Source: Streptomyces graminofaciens (lineage in GTDB: Bacteria > Actinomycetota > Actinomycetes > Streptomycetales > Streptomycetaceae). From it: DNA of 64,000 nucleotides. The DNA lies in NCBI RefSeq assembly GCF_030294945.1, contig NZ_AP018448.1, positions 4,370,001 through 4,434,000 on the forward strand. The letters are read 5' to 3'. A program made the position numbers and the translations under genes. Every line of letters starts with the position of its first letter. Within the stretch, counting starts at the first letter, position 1. The notes beneath the pieces were generated by a model that was given only the letters and a program-made list of their open reading frames with translations, did no database searches and had not been told where the DNA came from. This document shows, piece by piece, positions 18,992-26,795 of the stretch.

Positions 18992-20398
18992 ATGCTCACC
19001 AGCAGTAAGCGAACGCTGCGGCCCGTCTCGATGGTCTCGGCTGCTCTCGGCCTACTGCTCGTAGGCATCGCCGCAACTCCCGCCCATGCCGAGTCGGTTC
19101 GAGCCCAGCAATGGCACCTGGACGCCATGCATGCCGAAGAGATGTGGAAGGTCAGCACCGGCCGAGGCATCACGGTCGCCGTCATCGACACCGGCGTCGA
19201 CAGTTCTTTGGCCGATCTCAAAGGTCAAGTCCTGGACGGAAAGGACTATTCAGGCCTGGACGGTGATGAACACACCGATGTTGACGGGCATGGCACAAGC
19301 ATGGCCGCGCTCATCGCTGCTACTGGTGGCCGGGGAAGCCTTAATGGCTCTTACGGCCTCGCACCGGGCGCCAAGATCCTCCCCATCCGCCTGGCTCTCA
19401 ACAACGGCATCAGTTTCGACAACTACCAATCCGGAGCCAAGTACGCCGCACAAGTGGCTACGTCGATCCGATTCGCAGCGGACTCCGAGGCCCAGATCAT
19501 CAACATCTCCGGAGGAAGTTTCAAAAAGGAGGCCGATACACCAGGCCTCGCCTCCGCCGTCAAATATGCCCTCCAAAAGGGAAAGTTGATTTTCGCCGCT
19601 GCCGGAAACGAAGGCGACCAGGCCAATCTGCCCGGTTATCCAGCGTCCGTCCCCGGCGTGGTGGCAGTGGGAGCGATCAACGAAAAGGTTCAGCGGAGCA
19701 CCTTCTCGGAGTGGGGGCCCCAGATCGACGTCACAGCCCCCGGCGAGAACATGTACCACGCATGCGCGGGCGGCACTGAGATCTGTAAGTCCGAGGGAAC
19801 CAGTGACGCCACGGCCATCGCTTCCGCGTCCGCTGCACTCATCTGGTCGAAGCACCCGGACTGGTCGAACAACCAGGTCCTGCGTGTGCTGATCAACACG
19901 ATGAAGGGCAACGAAGAAGGATGGACCCACAACGACTCGTTCGGCTACGGCGTCGTCCGCCCACGCGTCGCGCTCAAGAATCCTGGCGACCCGGGGCCTG
20001 CCGACGAGTACCCGCTGCCCGATCTGGCTGCGGCGGCTTCCGCTTCCCCGTCCCCGGAGGACTCGAAGCCCAGTAGTGCGTCCGGCAAGAATCAAAAGGG
20101 CAAGGCCAGTGAGGCAGCATCCGGCTCTTCGGCCTCAGGTGAAGACAACGCATCTGTCGTGCTCGTGGCAGGCATCAGCGCTGCGATTCTCCTCAGCGCC
20201 GCGATCGCCGTCGTCGTGATCCGCGCGCGTGGCCGACGCCGTGCCCACACAGCTGCGCTTCCGCCGTCGACATATCCACCGCAGCAACTGCCCTCCCCTG
20301 CATCACCGCAGGGCCCATACACATCTGGCGCTTTCCATCAGCCGCCTCCTGGTCATCCACAGCCAGGTAATACCTACAACTCGGATCACTCCGCCTAG
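18992..20398 (+). CDS. Second mycosin-like subtilisin (S8) protease, membrane anchored
   Basis: A 468-residue secreted serine protease. Signal peptide at residues 1-33 (LGLLLVGIAATPAHA|ES). Triad Asp66 (VIDTGVD), His100 (DGHGTSMAALIA) and Ser271 (EGTSDATAIAS); oxyanion Asn206 (AAGNEGD). A Pro/Ser linker leads to a C-terminal transmembrane helix (VVLVAGISAAILLSAAIAVV) and a basic stop, then a Pro-rich tail. AGGAAGG precedes the ATG. It differs from the core mycosin (26792-28162): the GTS is followed by DA rather than FSA, and base composition is visibly less GC-rich. It marks the left end of the lower-GC insert. Confidence 0.88.
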   Translation: MLTSSKRTLRPVSMVSAALGLLLVGIAATPAHAESVRAQQWHLDAMHAEEMWKVSTGRGITVAVIDTGVDSSLADLKGQVLDGKDYSGLDGDEHTDVDGHGTSMAALIAATGGRGSLNGSYGLAPGAKILPIRLALNNGISFDNYQSGAKYAAQVATSIRFAADSEAQIINISGGSFKKEADTPGLASAVKYALQKGKLIFAAAGNEGDQANLPGYPASVPGVVAVGAINEKVQRSTFSEWGPQIDVTAPGENMYHACAGGTEICKSEGTSDATAIASASAALIWSKHPDWSNNQVLRVLINTMKGNEEGWTHNDSFGYGVVRPRVALKNPGDPGPADEYPLPDLAAAASASPSPEDSKPSSASGKNQKGKASEAASGSSASGEDNASVVLVAGISAAILLSAAIAVVVIRARGRRRAHTAALPPSTYPPQQLPSPASPQGPYTSGAFHQPPPGHPQPGNTYNSDHSA

Positions 20399-20431
20399 CC
20401 AAGCAGCAGCCGCCCGGGCAGCGAGGGGACT

Positions 20432-20851
20432 ATGTCATTCGAAGACGCGTGGGCCGCAGCCCGTTCGGGGGCGGCAGCCAAGGTCAGCATCCAGCTGAAC
20501 TCCGTTCCCACCGACAGCGGAGGAAGCGTACCCCCGGGAAAGAGGCTTGTTGTCACTTCAGGTCTTCTGAACGAGCGAGCCAATAAAGCGGATCTCGTCC
20601 GCGAGGACTTCGTGAAGGCTGATAACTCCACGATGAAGGAGACCGATCAGGTCAGCTCCAGCCTGAAGGGATTCAAGTCGGCGTCAGCGTTCTCCGTGTT
20701 CGCGACCAGGTGGCGCGGACAGATGAAGTACGTCGAGGGCCTTCTACAGAATGGCGTCGCCGGAGCTTTGCGTGCCACAGCCCAGGATTTCGCGGCTCGC
20801 GAAGCGAAAGAGAAGGCACGTCACAGCGAAAAGCAAGACGACCTCAAGTAG
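20432..20851 (+). CDS. Small WXG-containing protein upstream of the candidate effector
   Basis: 139 residues, predicted helical, with W94-R95-G96 (ATRWRGQMKYVEGLL) late in the chain and a charged Lys/Glu tail. GAGGGG precedes the ATG by 4-5 nt. The gene ends 23 bp before the large WXG-headed gene, the usual place of a chaperone or partner for an ESX effector. I do not recognise the family. The GC content looks lower than in flanking ESX genes. Confidence 0.6.
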   Translation: MSFEDAWAAARSGAAAKVSIQLNSVPTDSGGSVPPGKRLVVTSGLLNERANKADLVREDFVKADNSTMKETDQVSSSLKGFKSASAFSVFATRWRGQMKYVEGLLQNGVAGALRATAQDFAAREAKEKARHSEKQDDLK

Positions 20852-20874
20852 TACCCCCAGAGGGATCAGACGGA

Positions 20875-23184
20875 ATGCTGAACTATCAGACACTGATCGA
20901 AGCCAACTTTTCGGAACTTTCTGAAGCGGTAGCAAGGTGGAAGAAGCTACCCGAAAGCTTCAAGACTGTGAGCGGGCGCTACGCCAGTACCGTGGAAAAG
21001 GATCTCGAAGGTTCCGACTGGGAGGGCGAGGCAGCCACTGCCGCCGTAAAGCAACTTAAACAGGTCGAGCAGCAGATCAATTCCGCAGCCGATGAAGCAC
21101 AGGATATCTTCAAGCTTCTCGACAACGCCCACGAAATCTTTACTCAGGCCCAGTCCAAGCTGAAATCCCTCAAGCACGACATCGAGTCGGACAAGTATCT
21201 TTCGATCAAACCAACCGGCGAAGTCTACTTCGACCCGCCAGAGGACACCCCTACCGAACACATTGCCGCGTTGAACAAGGGATATCAAGAAACTCTGCAG
21301 GCGTACAGGGCAAGCATCCAGGGACATTTGGCCGCCGCCCAGGAAGCGGACGAAGCCTTGCACTGGGCACTGAACCAAGACCACAACGGACGCGAGAGCG
21401 GGTTCGACTCCGACTATTACCACAGCATCGCTGACGCCAAGAAAGGCCGCGAACAGGCCGAGAAGGACCTCAAGGAGCTCAAGAAACTGACGGACAGCAA
21501 GAGCGAGTTGGCTCTCGCCGGTGCCTATGATTCGGTTGATCCAGCCACTCTTCGAAGGATTGACACTCTCCTCAAGCGCCACGAAGGCGATCCTTACTTC
21601 ACCGAGAAGTTCGCTACAGGTTTGGGCGGCAAGGGCACCATTGAACTCTGGACGCGTATTGCCGATCGCCAGCAGACAGGCGGCGAACAGACCAAGGCAT
21701 CAGCCGCGATTCAGAAGTCCCTGAGTTACACCCTGGCCACCGCTTCTCACTCCGACAGCAGCGCGATGGAGAAGTGGAAGAAGGATGTCATCGCCCTTGG
21801 CGACAAGCAGGTCGAGTACACCGCCTGGGGTACCGCAACGGAGCAAAAAGGCCCGTACGGCTTTCAGGTCATGAGCAGCCTCATGCACTATGGAACATAC
21901 GACAAGGACTTCCTCAACGATTACGGCCACGAGCTCTTCTCCTACGAGAAGAGTCACAAGGAGAAGCCAGAGGATCTTTGGCGTGCCGAAAATGACGAAT
22001 TTCCCAACCTGAACTTTGGCCCTGGAAGCGACTACGGCCAGGATCCAGTGTCCGGCTACATGGAGGCACTCGGACACAACCCGGAGGCGGCAAAGGAGCT
22101 CTTCTATTCAAAGGGCTGGGATGCGGATGACAAGGTTGACCCTGACCTCAAGTACCTCATGAGTGACCGGGAGTGGCCAAACGCCAATCCTTTCGCCAAG
22201 AACAACCGCGGATACGGATATGACGAGCTCGGCCATGCCCTTGAGGCCGCGACGCTCGGAATTCCTTACGATCAGCCAGGCCTAGGGTTGAACCGCGACA
22301 ACACAACAGCCAACATCATGGAACAGGTCACTCGAATCGTCTCCGGCGAAGAAGGGTTCATCAAAGACAAACCCGGCATCGGGAACAGCTTGGCCAAAAT
22401 GGGGGCCGGCTATATCGATGACCTGGATTGGTCAATGTCCAACTTCGGCGACACTCAAGACGGCCAAGCCCGTCGCGACGATGCCTTCAACCACCGCGGC
22501 GACGGCCACATCAACCTGGCTCACAACACCGCATTGGGGTTCCTGTCCGAGCTCGGCACATACGCTGGATCTTACGAGATCATTTCGGCAGCTCAGCAGG
22601 AATACACGATCGGAGCCCTCAAATCTCACCCGGAGCCCAACGAATCACTCGCGCTCGCCATCGAGACGGGTTCAAAGGTTCATGGGGCGCTGGACCAGGC
22701 TCGGCTCACCGATATCAACAGCACATACAAACAGGGTACTGATGATTACAGTGATGCGCTGGCTGACGCATGCGAGTGGAAGAAGCACGGTGTAAGCCAG
22801 CTCATCGGCACCGGAGTCGCTTTGGCGGTGTTGCCCTTCGGTGGCCCTGCCGCTGCGACAGGTGCCGCAGCTGTCGCGCAGTTCGTGGTTCCCACTTTGA
22901 TTGAGAGTGGGGGCGCCACTCTTGAGACAAGCATGGGACTCGACATTGACCAGCAGGTTCGAGACCAGGAAGACGCCTACAACGACAAGATGGACAAAGA
23001 GGAGGCCATGACGAAGGACAAGTTCGCCGCACTGGGATACAGCAGGGTCACAAGTCCACTTGAGGCATACATCGCCGTTCATCCTGAACTTGAGGATTCC
23101 GCCTGGCACAACAGCGTCAAGCAGCGCGTTCAGTCCGGATACGTCTGGGGCGACACCGAGTCCGACCAAGTCGACGTCGACTAG
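20875..23184 (+). CDS. Large WXG-headed protein, candidate ESX effector
   Basis: 769 residues from the ATG at 20875 (MLNYQTLIEANFSELSEAV); the open frame extends upstream into another gene's frame, but that start is not credible. N-terminal ~210 residues: helical WXG module with W49-E50-G51 and long coiled coils, as in LXG/WXG toxins. Middle: Tyr/Asp-rich soluble region. Near residues 640-690 is a hydrophobic Gly/Ala stretch (LIGTGVALAVLPFGGPAAA, then AVAQFVVPTLIESGGA) that could insert in membranes. The tail carries YVWGD, a YxxxD signal. The middle resembles actinobacterial DUF6571-type proteins (tentative). No classical toxin active site is visible. Low GC suggests transfer. Confidence 0.65.
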   Translation: MLNYQTLIEANFSELSEAVARWKKLPESFKTVSGRYASTVEKDLEGSDWEGEAATAAVKQLKQVEQQINSAADEAQDIFKLLDNAHEIFTQAQSKLKSLKHDIESDKYLSIKPTGEVYFDPPEDTPTEHIAALNKGYQETLQAYRASIQGHLAAAQEADEALHWALNQDHNGRESGFDSDYYHSIADAKKGREQAEKDLKELKKLTDSKSELALAGAYDSVDPATLRRIDTLLKRHEGDPYFTEKFATGLGGKGTIELWTRIADRQQTGGEQTKASAAIQKSLSYTLATASHSDSSAMEKWKKDVIALGDKQVEYTAWGTATEQKGPYGFQVMSSLMHYGTYDKDFLNDYGHELFSYEKSHKEKPEDLWRAENDEFPNLNFGPGSDYGQDPVSGYMEALGHNPEAAKELFYSKGWDADDKVDPDLKYLMSDREWPNANPFAKNNRGYGYDELGHALEAATLGIPYDQPGLGLNRDNTTANIMEQVTRIVSGEEGFIKDKPGIGNSLAKMGAGYIDDLDWSMSNFGDTQDGQARRDDAFNHRGDGHINLAHNTALGFLSELGTYAGSYEIISAAQQEYTIGALKSHPEPNESLALAIETGSKVHGALDQARLTDINSTYKQGTDDYSDALADACEWKKHGVSQLIGTGVALAVLPFGGPAAATGAAAVAQFVVPTLIESGGATLETSMGLDIDQQVRDQEDAYNDKMDKEEAMTKDKFAALGYSRVTSPLEAYIAVHPELEDSAWHNSVKQRVQSGYVWGDTESDQVDVD

Positions 23185-23202
23185 GAGCGATTGGAAGAAG
23201 AC

Positions 23203-23856
23203 GTGCGTGATGCAATGACCTTTCACCATCCAGTCAAGTCGACACCATTTTTCCTGGTTTCCTGCCTGGCCTTCTTCGCGGTGAGCTGCACCAGCAGCAG
23301 TGAATCCACTGATGCTTCATCTCAGAATCTGATATCTCTCAGCGAGGCCTGCGATGGAATCTTCAAGAAGGGGATCGTCACAGATATCGAAGAGACCGCC
23401 CGAGGGAAAAGCCTGAAAGATGGGGTTGAGCCGAGCGGGGGGGATGACAGACAACTGGCTGAAGCGGTTCGGTCACTCAATGAGGGAACGGCCGTGGGCT
23501 CTGAGGAGACTTGTCGTGTCGACGGGGAGTCAGGAGGGGAAGCCGAACTGATTGTTCAATTTGCTTGGCAATCCGGAAGCTTCCCGTCCAGTGATGCCCA
23601 ACCCGGAACTCTCGCTGTCTACGATTCGAGCAACCACACCCATGCGCTCATCATCGATTGCCGGCGCAGCGACCTCTTTCCCTCCAAGACAGACCGGAGG
23701 GTCCTGCGCGCGTCACTCGTTGATCGGGTCGGTCTGAACTCCAACTCTGCCGCCAAGATCCTTATCGCTTCGGCGAAAAAGGTGACGAGCTCCCTCGACT
23801 GCGAAGAGGAAATCAAGTTCCCCACCCCACCTGAGATCGTCTCCGGCCTCAAGTAG
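23203..23856 (+). CDS. Small lipoprotein following the candidate effector
   Basis: About 217 residues starting at GTG 23203 (a TTG at 23191 is the alternative). A hydrophobic signal ends at a lipobox-like FFAVSC with the Cys followed by Ser/Thr-rich linker (TSSSESTD), so it is probably a membrane-anchored surface lipoprotein. Several Cys remain in the mature part (SLSEACDG, ETCRVDG, IIDCRR, SLDCEEE), allowing two disulfides, as in DUF3558-like lipoproteins. It is 18 bp behind the large WXG gene and shares its lower GC content, so it may be the immunity or surface partner (inference). Confidence 0.6.
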   Translation: MRDAMTFHHPVKSTPFFLVSCLAFFAVSCTSSSESTDASSQNLISLSEACDGIFKKGIVTDIEETARGKSLKDGVEPSGGDDRQLAEAVRSLNEGTAVGSEETCRVDGESGGEAELIVQFAWQSGSFPSSDAQPGTLAVYDSSNHTHALIIDCRRSDLFPSKTDRRVLRASLVDRVGLNSNSAAKILIASAKKVTSSLDCEEEIKFPTPPEIVSGLK

Positions 23857-23862
23857 CCGACA

Positions 23863-23894
23863 GGGGAGACAACGGACCTTCCCGTCGCCTCCCC
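23863..23894. terminator. Imperfect stem-loop between convergent lipoprotein and esxA
   Basis: GGGGAG pairs with CTCCCC, plus an inner ACGG/CCGT, in the 50-bp gap between the lipoprotein gene and the esxA stop. A weak bidirectional terminator is likely. Confidence 0.4.
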
Positions 23895-23906
23895 TCGACC
23901 TTGGTC

Positions 23907-24218
23907 TCAGCCGCCCAGCCGCCGCAGGCGGTTGGCGGCGTCCAGGTCTGTGCTCTGGTAGCCGACTACGGAATCGTCCAGGAGTTGGGCGATGTAGCGG
24001 AGCTTGTCCGTCATTTCTGTCATCTGCTTGTCGTTCTGCGTCTGGATGTCGTGGTAGGCGGTCTTCGCCTCGCCCTCCCACGTCTCGGCGACCCTCTTCA
24101 CCTTGGTCATGAGGGTTTCGAGGCCGTCCTGCAGGATCTTGGCGGTCTCGCGGACGTCGAACGCCGCCCCTTGAACCGTGGCGTATGTGATCGCTGTGCG
24201 GTCGGAATTGGTGCTCAT
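23907..24218 (-). CDS. esxA: WXG100 family type VII secretion substrate EsxA
   Basis: A 103-residue helical hairpin with W47-E48-G49 in the turn (RVAETWEGEAKTAYHD) and, near the end, YQSTD (87-91), the YxxxD export signal. It is the second gene of the esxB-esxA pair with a 34-nt gap and an AAGGA ribosome binding site. WXG100 pairs form heterodimers exported by EccC machines. In Streptomyces the esxBA pair is linked to morphological development. The A/B assignment follows the order and motif distribution in that genus. Confidence 0.9.
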   Translation of the reverse strand: MSTNSDRTAITYATVQGAAFDVRETAKILQDGLETLMTKVKRVAETWEGEAKTAYHDIQTQNDKQMTEMTDKLRYIAQLLDDSVVGYQSTDLDAANRLRRLGG

Positions 24219-24252
24219 CGTCGGTCCTTCTCGGTGGCTCGGTCGCTCTGGC

Positions 24253-24621
24253 TCAGGCGAGGCTGGTGATGCTGCTGGAGTACGGCTGCACCGCGGCCTG
24301 GGACTCCTGGGAGTCGTCCACCTTGCGGATCGCGGAGATGCGGTCCTGCTCGAAGTCCTCGAACGAGCCGACCGCCATCCTCATCACTTCCTCCAGGTCG
24401 ACGAGGTTGTCCTGGAGGGTCCTGAGGTTCGCGTTCACCCCTTGCTGGGTCCTGTTCATCGTCGCACCCGCGATGCCCTGCCAACCGGCCTGGATGTTGT
24501 CCACCACGGTGTTCAGCTTCGACACCCGCGTGCTCACGTCGACGTGAAAATTGCGGATCTCGTTGGCCAGGGAGATGAGTTCCTGGTCTTCTTTGCTCAG
24601 ACCCTTGCCGTTACCGCTCAC
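24253..24621 (-). CDS. esxB: WXG100 family protein EsxB
   Basis: 122 residues with W47-Q48-G49 (DNIQAGWQGIAGATMNRT) between two amphipathic helices. GTG start with GGAGGG upstream. It lacks the YxxxD signal, so it is expected to leave the cell as the partner of EsxA. It is the first gene of the two-gene operon, preceded by a 307-bp region with two related palindromes and facing the divergent DUF397 gene. Confidence 0.9.
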   Translation of the reverse strand: MSGNGKGLSKEDQELISLANEIRNFHVDVSTRVSKLNTVVDNIQAGWQGIAGATMNRTQQGVNANLRTLQDNLVDLEEVMRMAVGSFEDFEQDRISAIRKVDDSQESQAAVQPYSSSITSLA

Positions 24622-24713
24622 AGGTCTTCCACCCTCCTCTTGATGTCAGGCGGGCAAGATTCACTGTGATCGGCGCGCGCCGCGCGGTCACAGCGTTACG
24701 CCGCCCCCGTGCC

Positions 24714-24760
24714 GTATCACTCGGGTGATACCTCAGGCCACTCTAGTCACTCGAAGTGAC
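24714..24760. promoter_or_regulatory. Two related inverted repeats upstream of esxBA
   Basis: The 307-bp gap 24622-24928 contains no gene. It has GTATCAC-TCGG-GTGATAC (24714-24731) and GTCACT-CGA-AGTGAC (24746-24760). Both share the core TCACTCG followed by GTGA, with centres about 30 bp (three helical turns) apart. This is what paired operator sites of one dimeric regulator look like. The half-site (AGTGA/TCAC) resembles that bound by the developmental regulator BldD, but the orientation differs, so this is only a hypothesis. Confidence 0.5.
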
Positions 24761-24928
24761 GCTTCCAACTGCAAAGCAGTAACGGGGCAGTTCAGGTGAC
24801 GGTGAGAGGGCTTCGTGCGGTGCCCGTTCGCTGTCTGCTTTGCCTCCTATTTGCCTCCTACGCGGTGTCCCGCCCCAAGTAATGTGAGCCCGTAGCTCGT
24901 TCGTACGTCGGGAAGGGACCGTTCCGTC

Positions 24929-25243
24929 ATGGCCGATGCGCTGGACAGGGATGTCGAGAAGGAACTCAAGGAACGCAAAGAGCGTGAGAAGGACGAGCTG
25001 TACGCGCTCGACATCTCCGGGGTCGAGTGGCTGAGCGCGCCGGGTACCGAGGAGCACGAGGAGCGGGTCGAGATCGCGTATCTGCCCGGGGGCGCGGTGG
25101 CCATGAGGTCCTCGCTGGACCCGGACACCGTGCTGCGGTACACCGATGCGGAGTGGCGGGCCTTCGTACTGGGGGCGCGCGACGGGGAGTTCGATCTGGA
25201 GCCCGCGCCCCACAACGGCGGCCTGGAGGCCGACGCCCAGTAG
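24929..25243 (+). CDS. DUF397 domain protein
   Basis: 104 residues: a charged coiled N-terminus (LDRDVEKELKERKEREKDEL) and a DUF397 domain (VEIAYLPGGAVAMRSSLDPD, then LRYTDAEWRAFVLGARDGEF). DUF397 proteins in Streptomyces usually pair with an Xre-type DNA-binding partner and affect development. No such partner gene is adjacent here. It is transcribed divergently from esxBA and could respond to the same control region. Confidence 0.85.
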   Translation: MADALDRDVEKELKERKEREKDELYALDISGVEWLSAPGTEEHEERVEIAYLPGGAVAMRSSLDPDTVLRYTDAEWRAFVLGARDGEFDLEPAPHNGGLEADAQ

Positions 25244-25262
25244 GGCACCGGTTCCAAAGCGT

Positions 25263-25288
25263 GGGTCCGGGGCTCCGGCCCTGGACCC
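25263..25288. terminator. Terminator between DUF397 gene and propeller gene
   Basis: GGGTCCGGGGC pairs with GCCCTGGACCC (one G-U type mismatch) across a short loop in the 52-bp gap between two convergent genes. Confidence 0.6.
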
Positions 25289-25295
25289 GTGGGGC

Positions 25296-26795
25296 TCATC
25301 CGCCCCTTCGTACGCTCTCCACTCCCACCACCAGCCACTTCCACTCCTTCTCCTTGCCGTTGTCCGGGCCCGTCGCCACCTTGGTGCCGAAGAAGAGGCG
25401 GCCGTTCTGGACGACGAAGTCGGCTGCCGCCGGGCTCGTCAGGACGACCGCCTCCGTGGGGAGGCCGAAGTAGTAGTACGGGGTCTCCTCACCCGTACGG
25501 GGGTCGAGGCTGACCAGGGCGTACGGTCTGATGTTGTCCGTGCTCACGCGGACCGCGAGGAGCTGGTCGCCGCTCATGCGCAGGGGATACAGGAGCTGGT
25601 TGCGGCCCGACTCGAACTTCTTGGTCGTCTTTCCCGTCTTCACGTCGAAGCCGATGATCCAGTTGGCGTTGTCCTCGGCGGTCTGGTTCTCGTCCTCACG
25701 GCTCACCAGGAAGACCTGGCCGTCGCCGACCACCACTGACGGGCAGTAGTCGATCGCGTTGTAGTTGATCTGGTCTGCGCACTCCGCCAGGTAGTTGCCG
25801 CCTTCGAGGCGGATCGTGGCGCGGTACTTGCCGTTCTCGTCGAGCGTGATCAGGTCGGTGATATCGACGTCGCCGGCCGCGACTGCCAGGACGGCCGGCT
25901 CGCTGGACACCAGGTAGACGTTCCCGACGCCCTTGGAGACGTCGTAGGTCCACTCCACCTTGCCGGTGCGTGGGTCGACCTTCCGGATCCGGAAGGTGTC
26001 GTCGGTGGTCGTCTTGTTGAAGCAGGTGTCGCGAATCAGCAGGGCCTGGTCTCCGGCGCTGCCCGTGTCCCTGCAGTCGTCCGTACGTGGGCTCTTCCAG
26101 AGCACCTTGCCCGAGTCCATGTCGTATGCGCTCGAGCCTTTGCCCCAGGTCACGGCCACGGTCCCGCGGGTCATGGTGACGTTCGGCAGGGTCTCGGCGT
26201 AGGAGGGTGTGCCGGTCGTGGGGAGGGTGGCCTGCCAGAGCTTCTTGCCGGTGTCGAGGTCGACGAACGCCACGTGGTCGCACAGGGCCTTCTCCTCGGT
26301 GCTCGCCCTGTACGCCACCGCCGTACGGCCGTCGACCGTCACGTGACGCGTCGTGCCGCAGATCGGGCCGTCCAGCCGGACGCTCCACACCTCGTCGCCC
26401 ACGGCCACGTCCTTGCCGATCTCGAAGCCGACGAGCGTGCGGTTGATGCCCTTGGCGAGGATCTTGTCCGTCGCCCACATGCCCGGCATCTCGTAGTGCT
26501 CGCTCGGGCTCATGTCGTCCTCGGAGAAGCGGAACGCCATGCGTCCGGCCTCGGTCGCCGGGCGTTTCTCGACCGTCTGCCGGATGTCGTCGGGGCTCTG
26601 CGGAGCCGTGGACGGCTTGCCGGCCGTGGGTGCGGTGTCGTCCGCCGTGTACGCCAGCAGTGCGGCGGTCACCGCCAGCGCGCCGACCACCGTCGCGGCC
26701 ACCGCTCCCAGCAGCCTCGTACGGCGTCGCCTGCGTGCCTTCTCCGCCGCGGTCGCGGACTCGGTGTACGGGGAGGCGGGCGGGCCGAAGCTCAC
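25296..26795 (-). CDS. Membrane-anchored PQQ-like beta-propeller protein, ESX-linked (intact paralog)
   Basis: 499 residues. Cytoplasmic tail (MSFGPPASPYTESATAAEKA) with an Arg cluster, one transmembrane helix (LLGAVAATVVGALAVTAALLA), then about 430 extracytoplasmic residues forming PQQ/WD-like blades. Repeated WxA/W..SP and D(L/V)xTGKxLW elements are visible (FVDLDTGKKLWQATL, YDMDSGKVLWKSPR, KVDPRTGKVEWTYD). GTG 26795 overlaps the mycP stop by 4 nt, so it is translated with the mycosin. There are no catalytic quinoprotein residues I can name. It is the paralog of the frameshifted gene at 9735-11235. The likely role is a scaffold or cap at the outer face of the ESX pore (inference). Confidence 0.85.
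   Translation of the reverse strand: MSFGPPASPYTESATAAEKARRRRRTRLLGAVAATVVGALAVTAALLAYTADDTAPTAGKPSTAPQSPDDIRQTVEKRPATEAGRMAFRFSEDDMSPSEHYEMPGMWATDKILAKGINRTLVGFEIGKDVAVGDEVWSVRLDGPICGTTRHVTVDGRTAVAYRASTEEKALCDHVAFVDLDTGKKLWQATLPTTGTPSYAETLPNVTMTRGTVAVTWGKGSSAYDMDSGKVLWKSPRTDDCRDTGSAGDQALLIRDTCFNKTTTDDTFRIRKVDPRTGKVEWTYDVSKGVGNVYLVSSEPAVLAVAAGDVDITDLITLDENGKYRATIRLEGGNYLAECADQINYNAIDYCPSVVVGDGQVFLVSREDENQTAEDNANWIIGFDVKTGKTTKKFESGRNQLLYPLRMSGDQLLAVRVSTDNIRPYALVSLDPRTGEETPYYYFGLPTEAVVLTSPAAADFVVQNGRLFFGTKVATGPDNGKEKEWKWLVVGVESVRRGG

Noticed and set aside
20710..20874. Upstream extension of the large WXG protein
   Set aside because: It overlaps the preceding WXG gene in another frame; the ATG at 20875 gives a proper WXG N-terminus.
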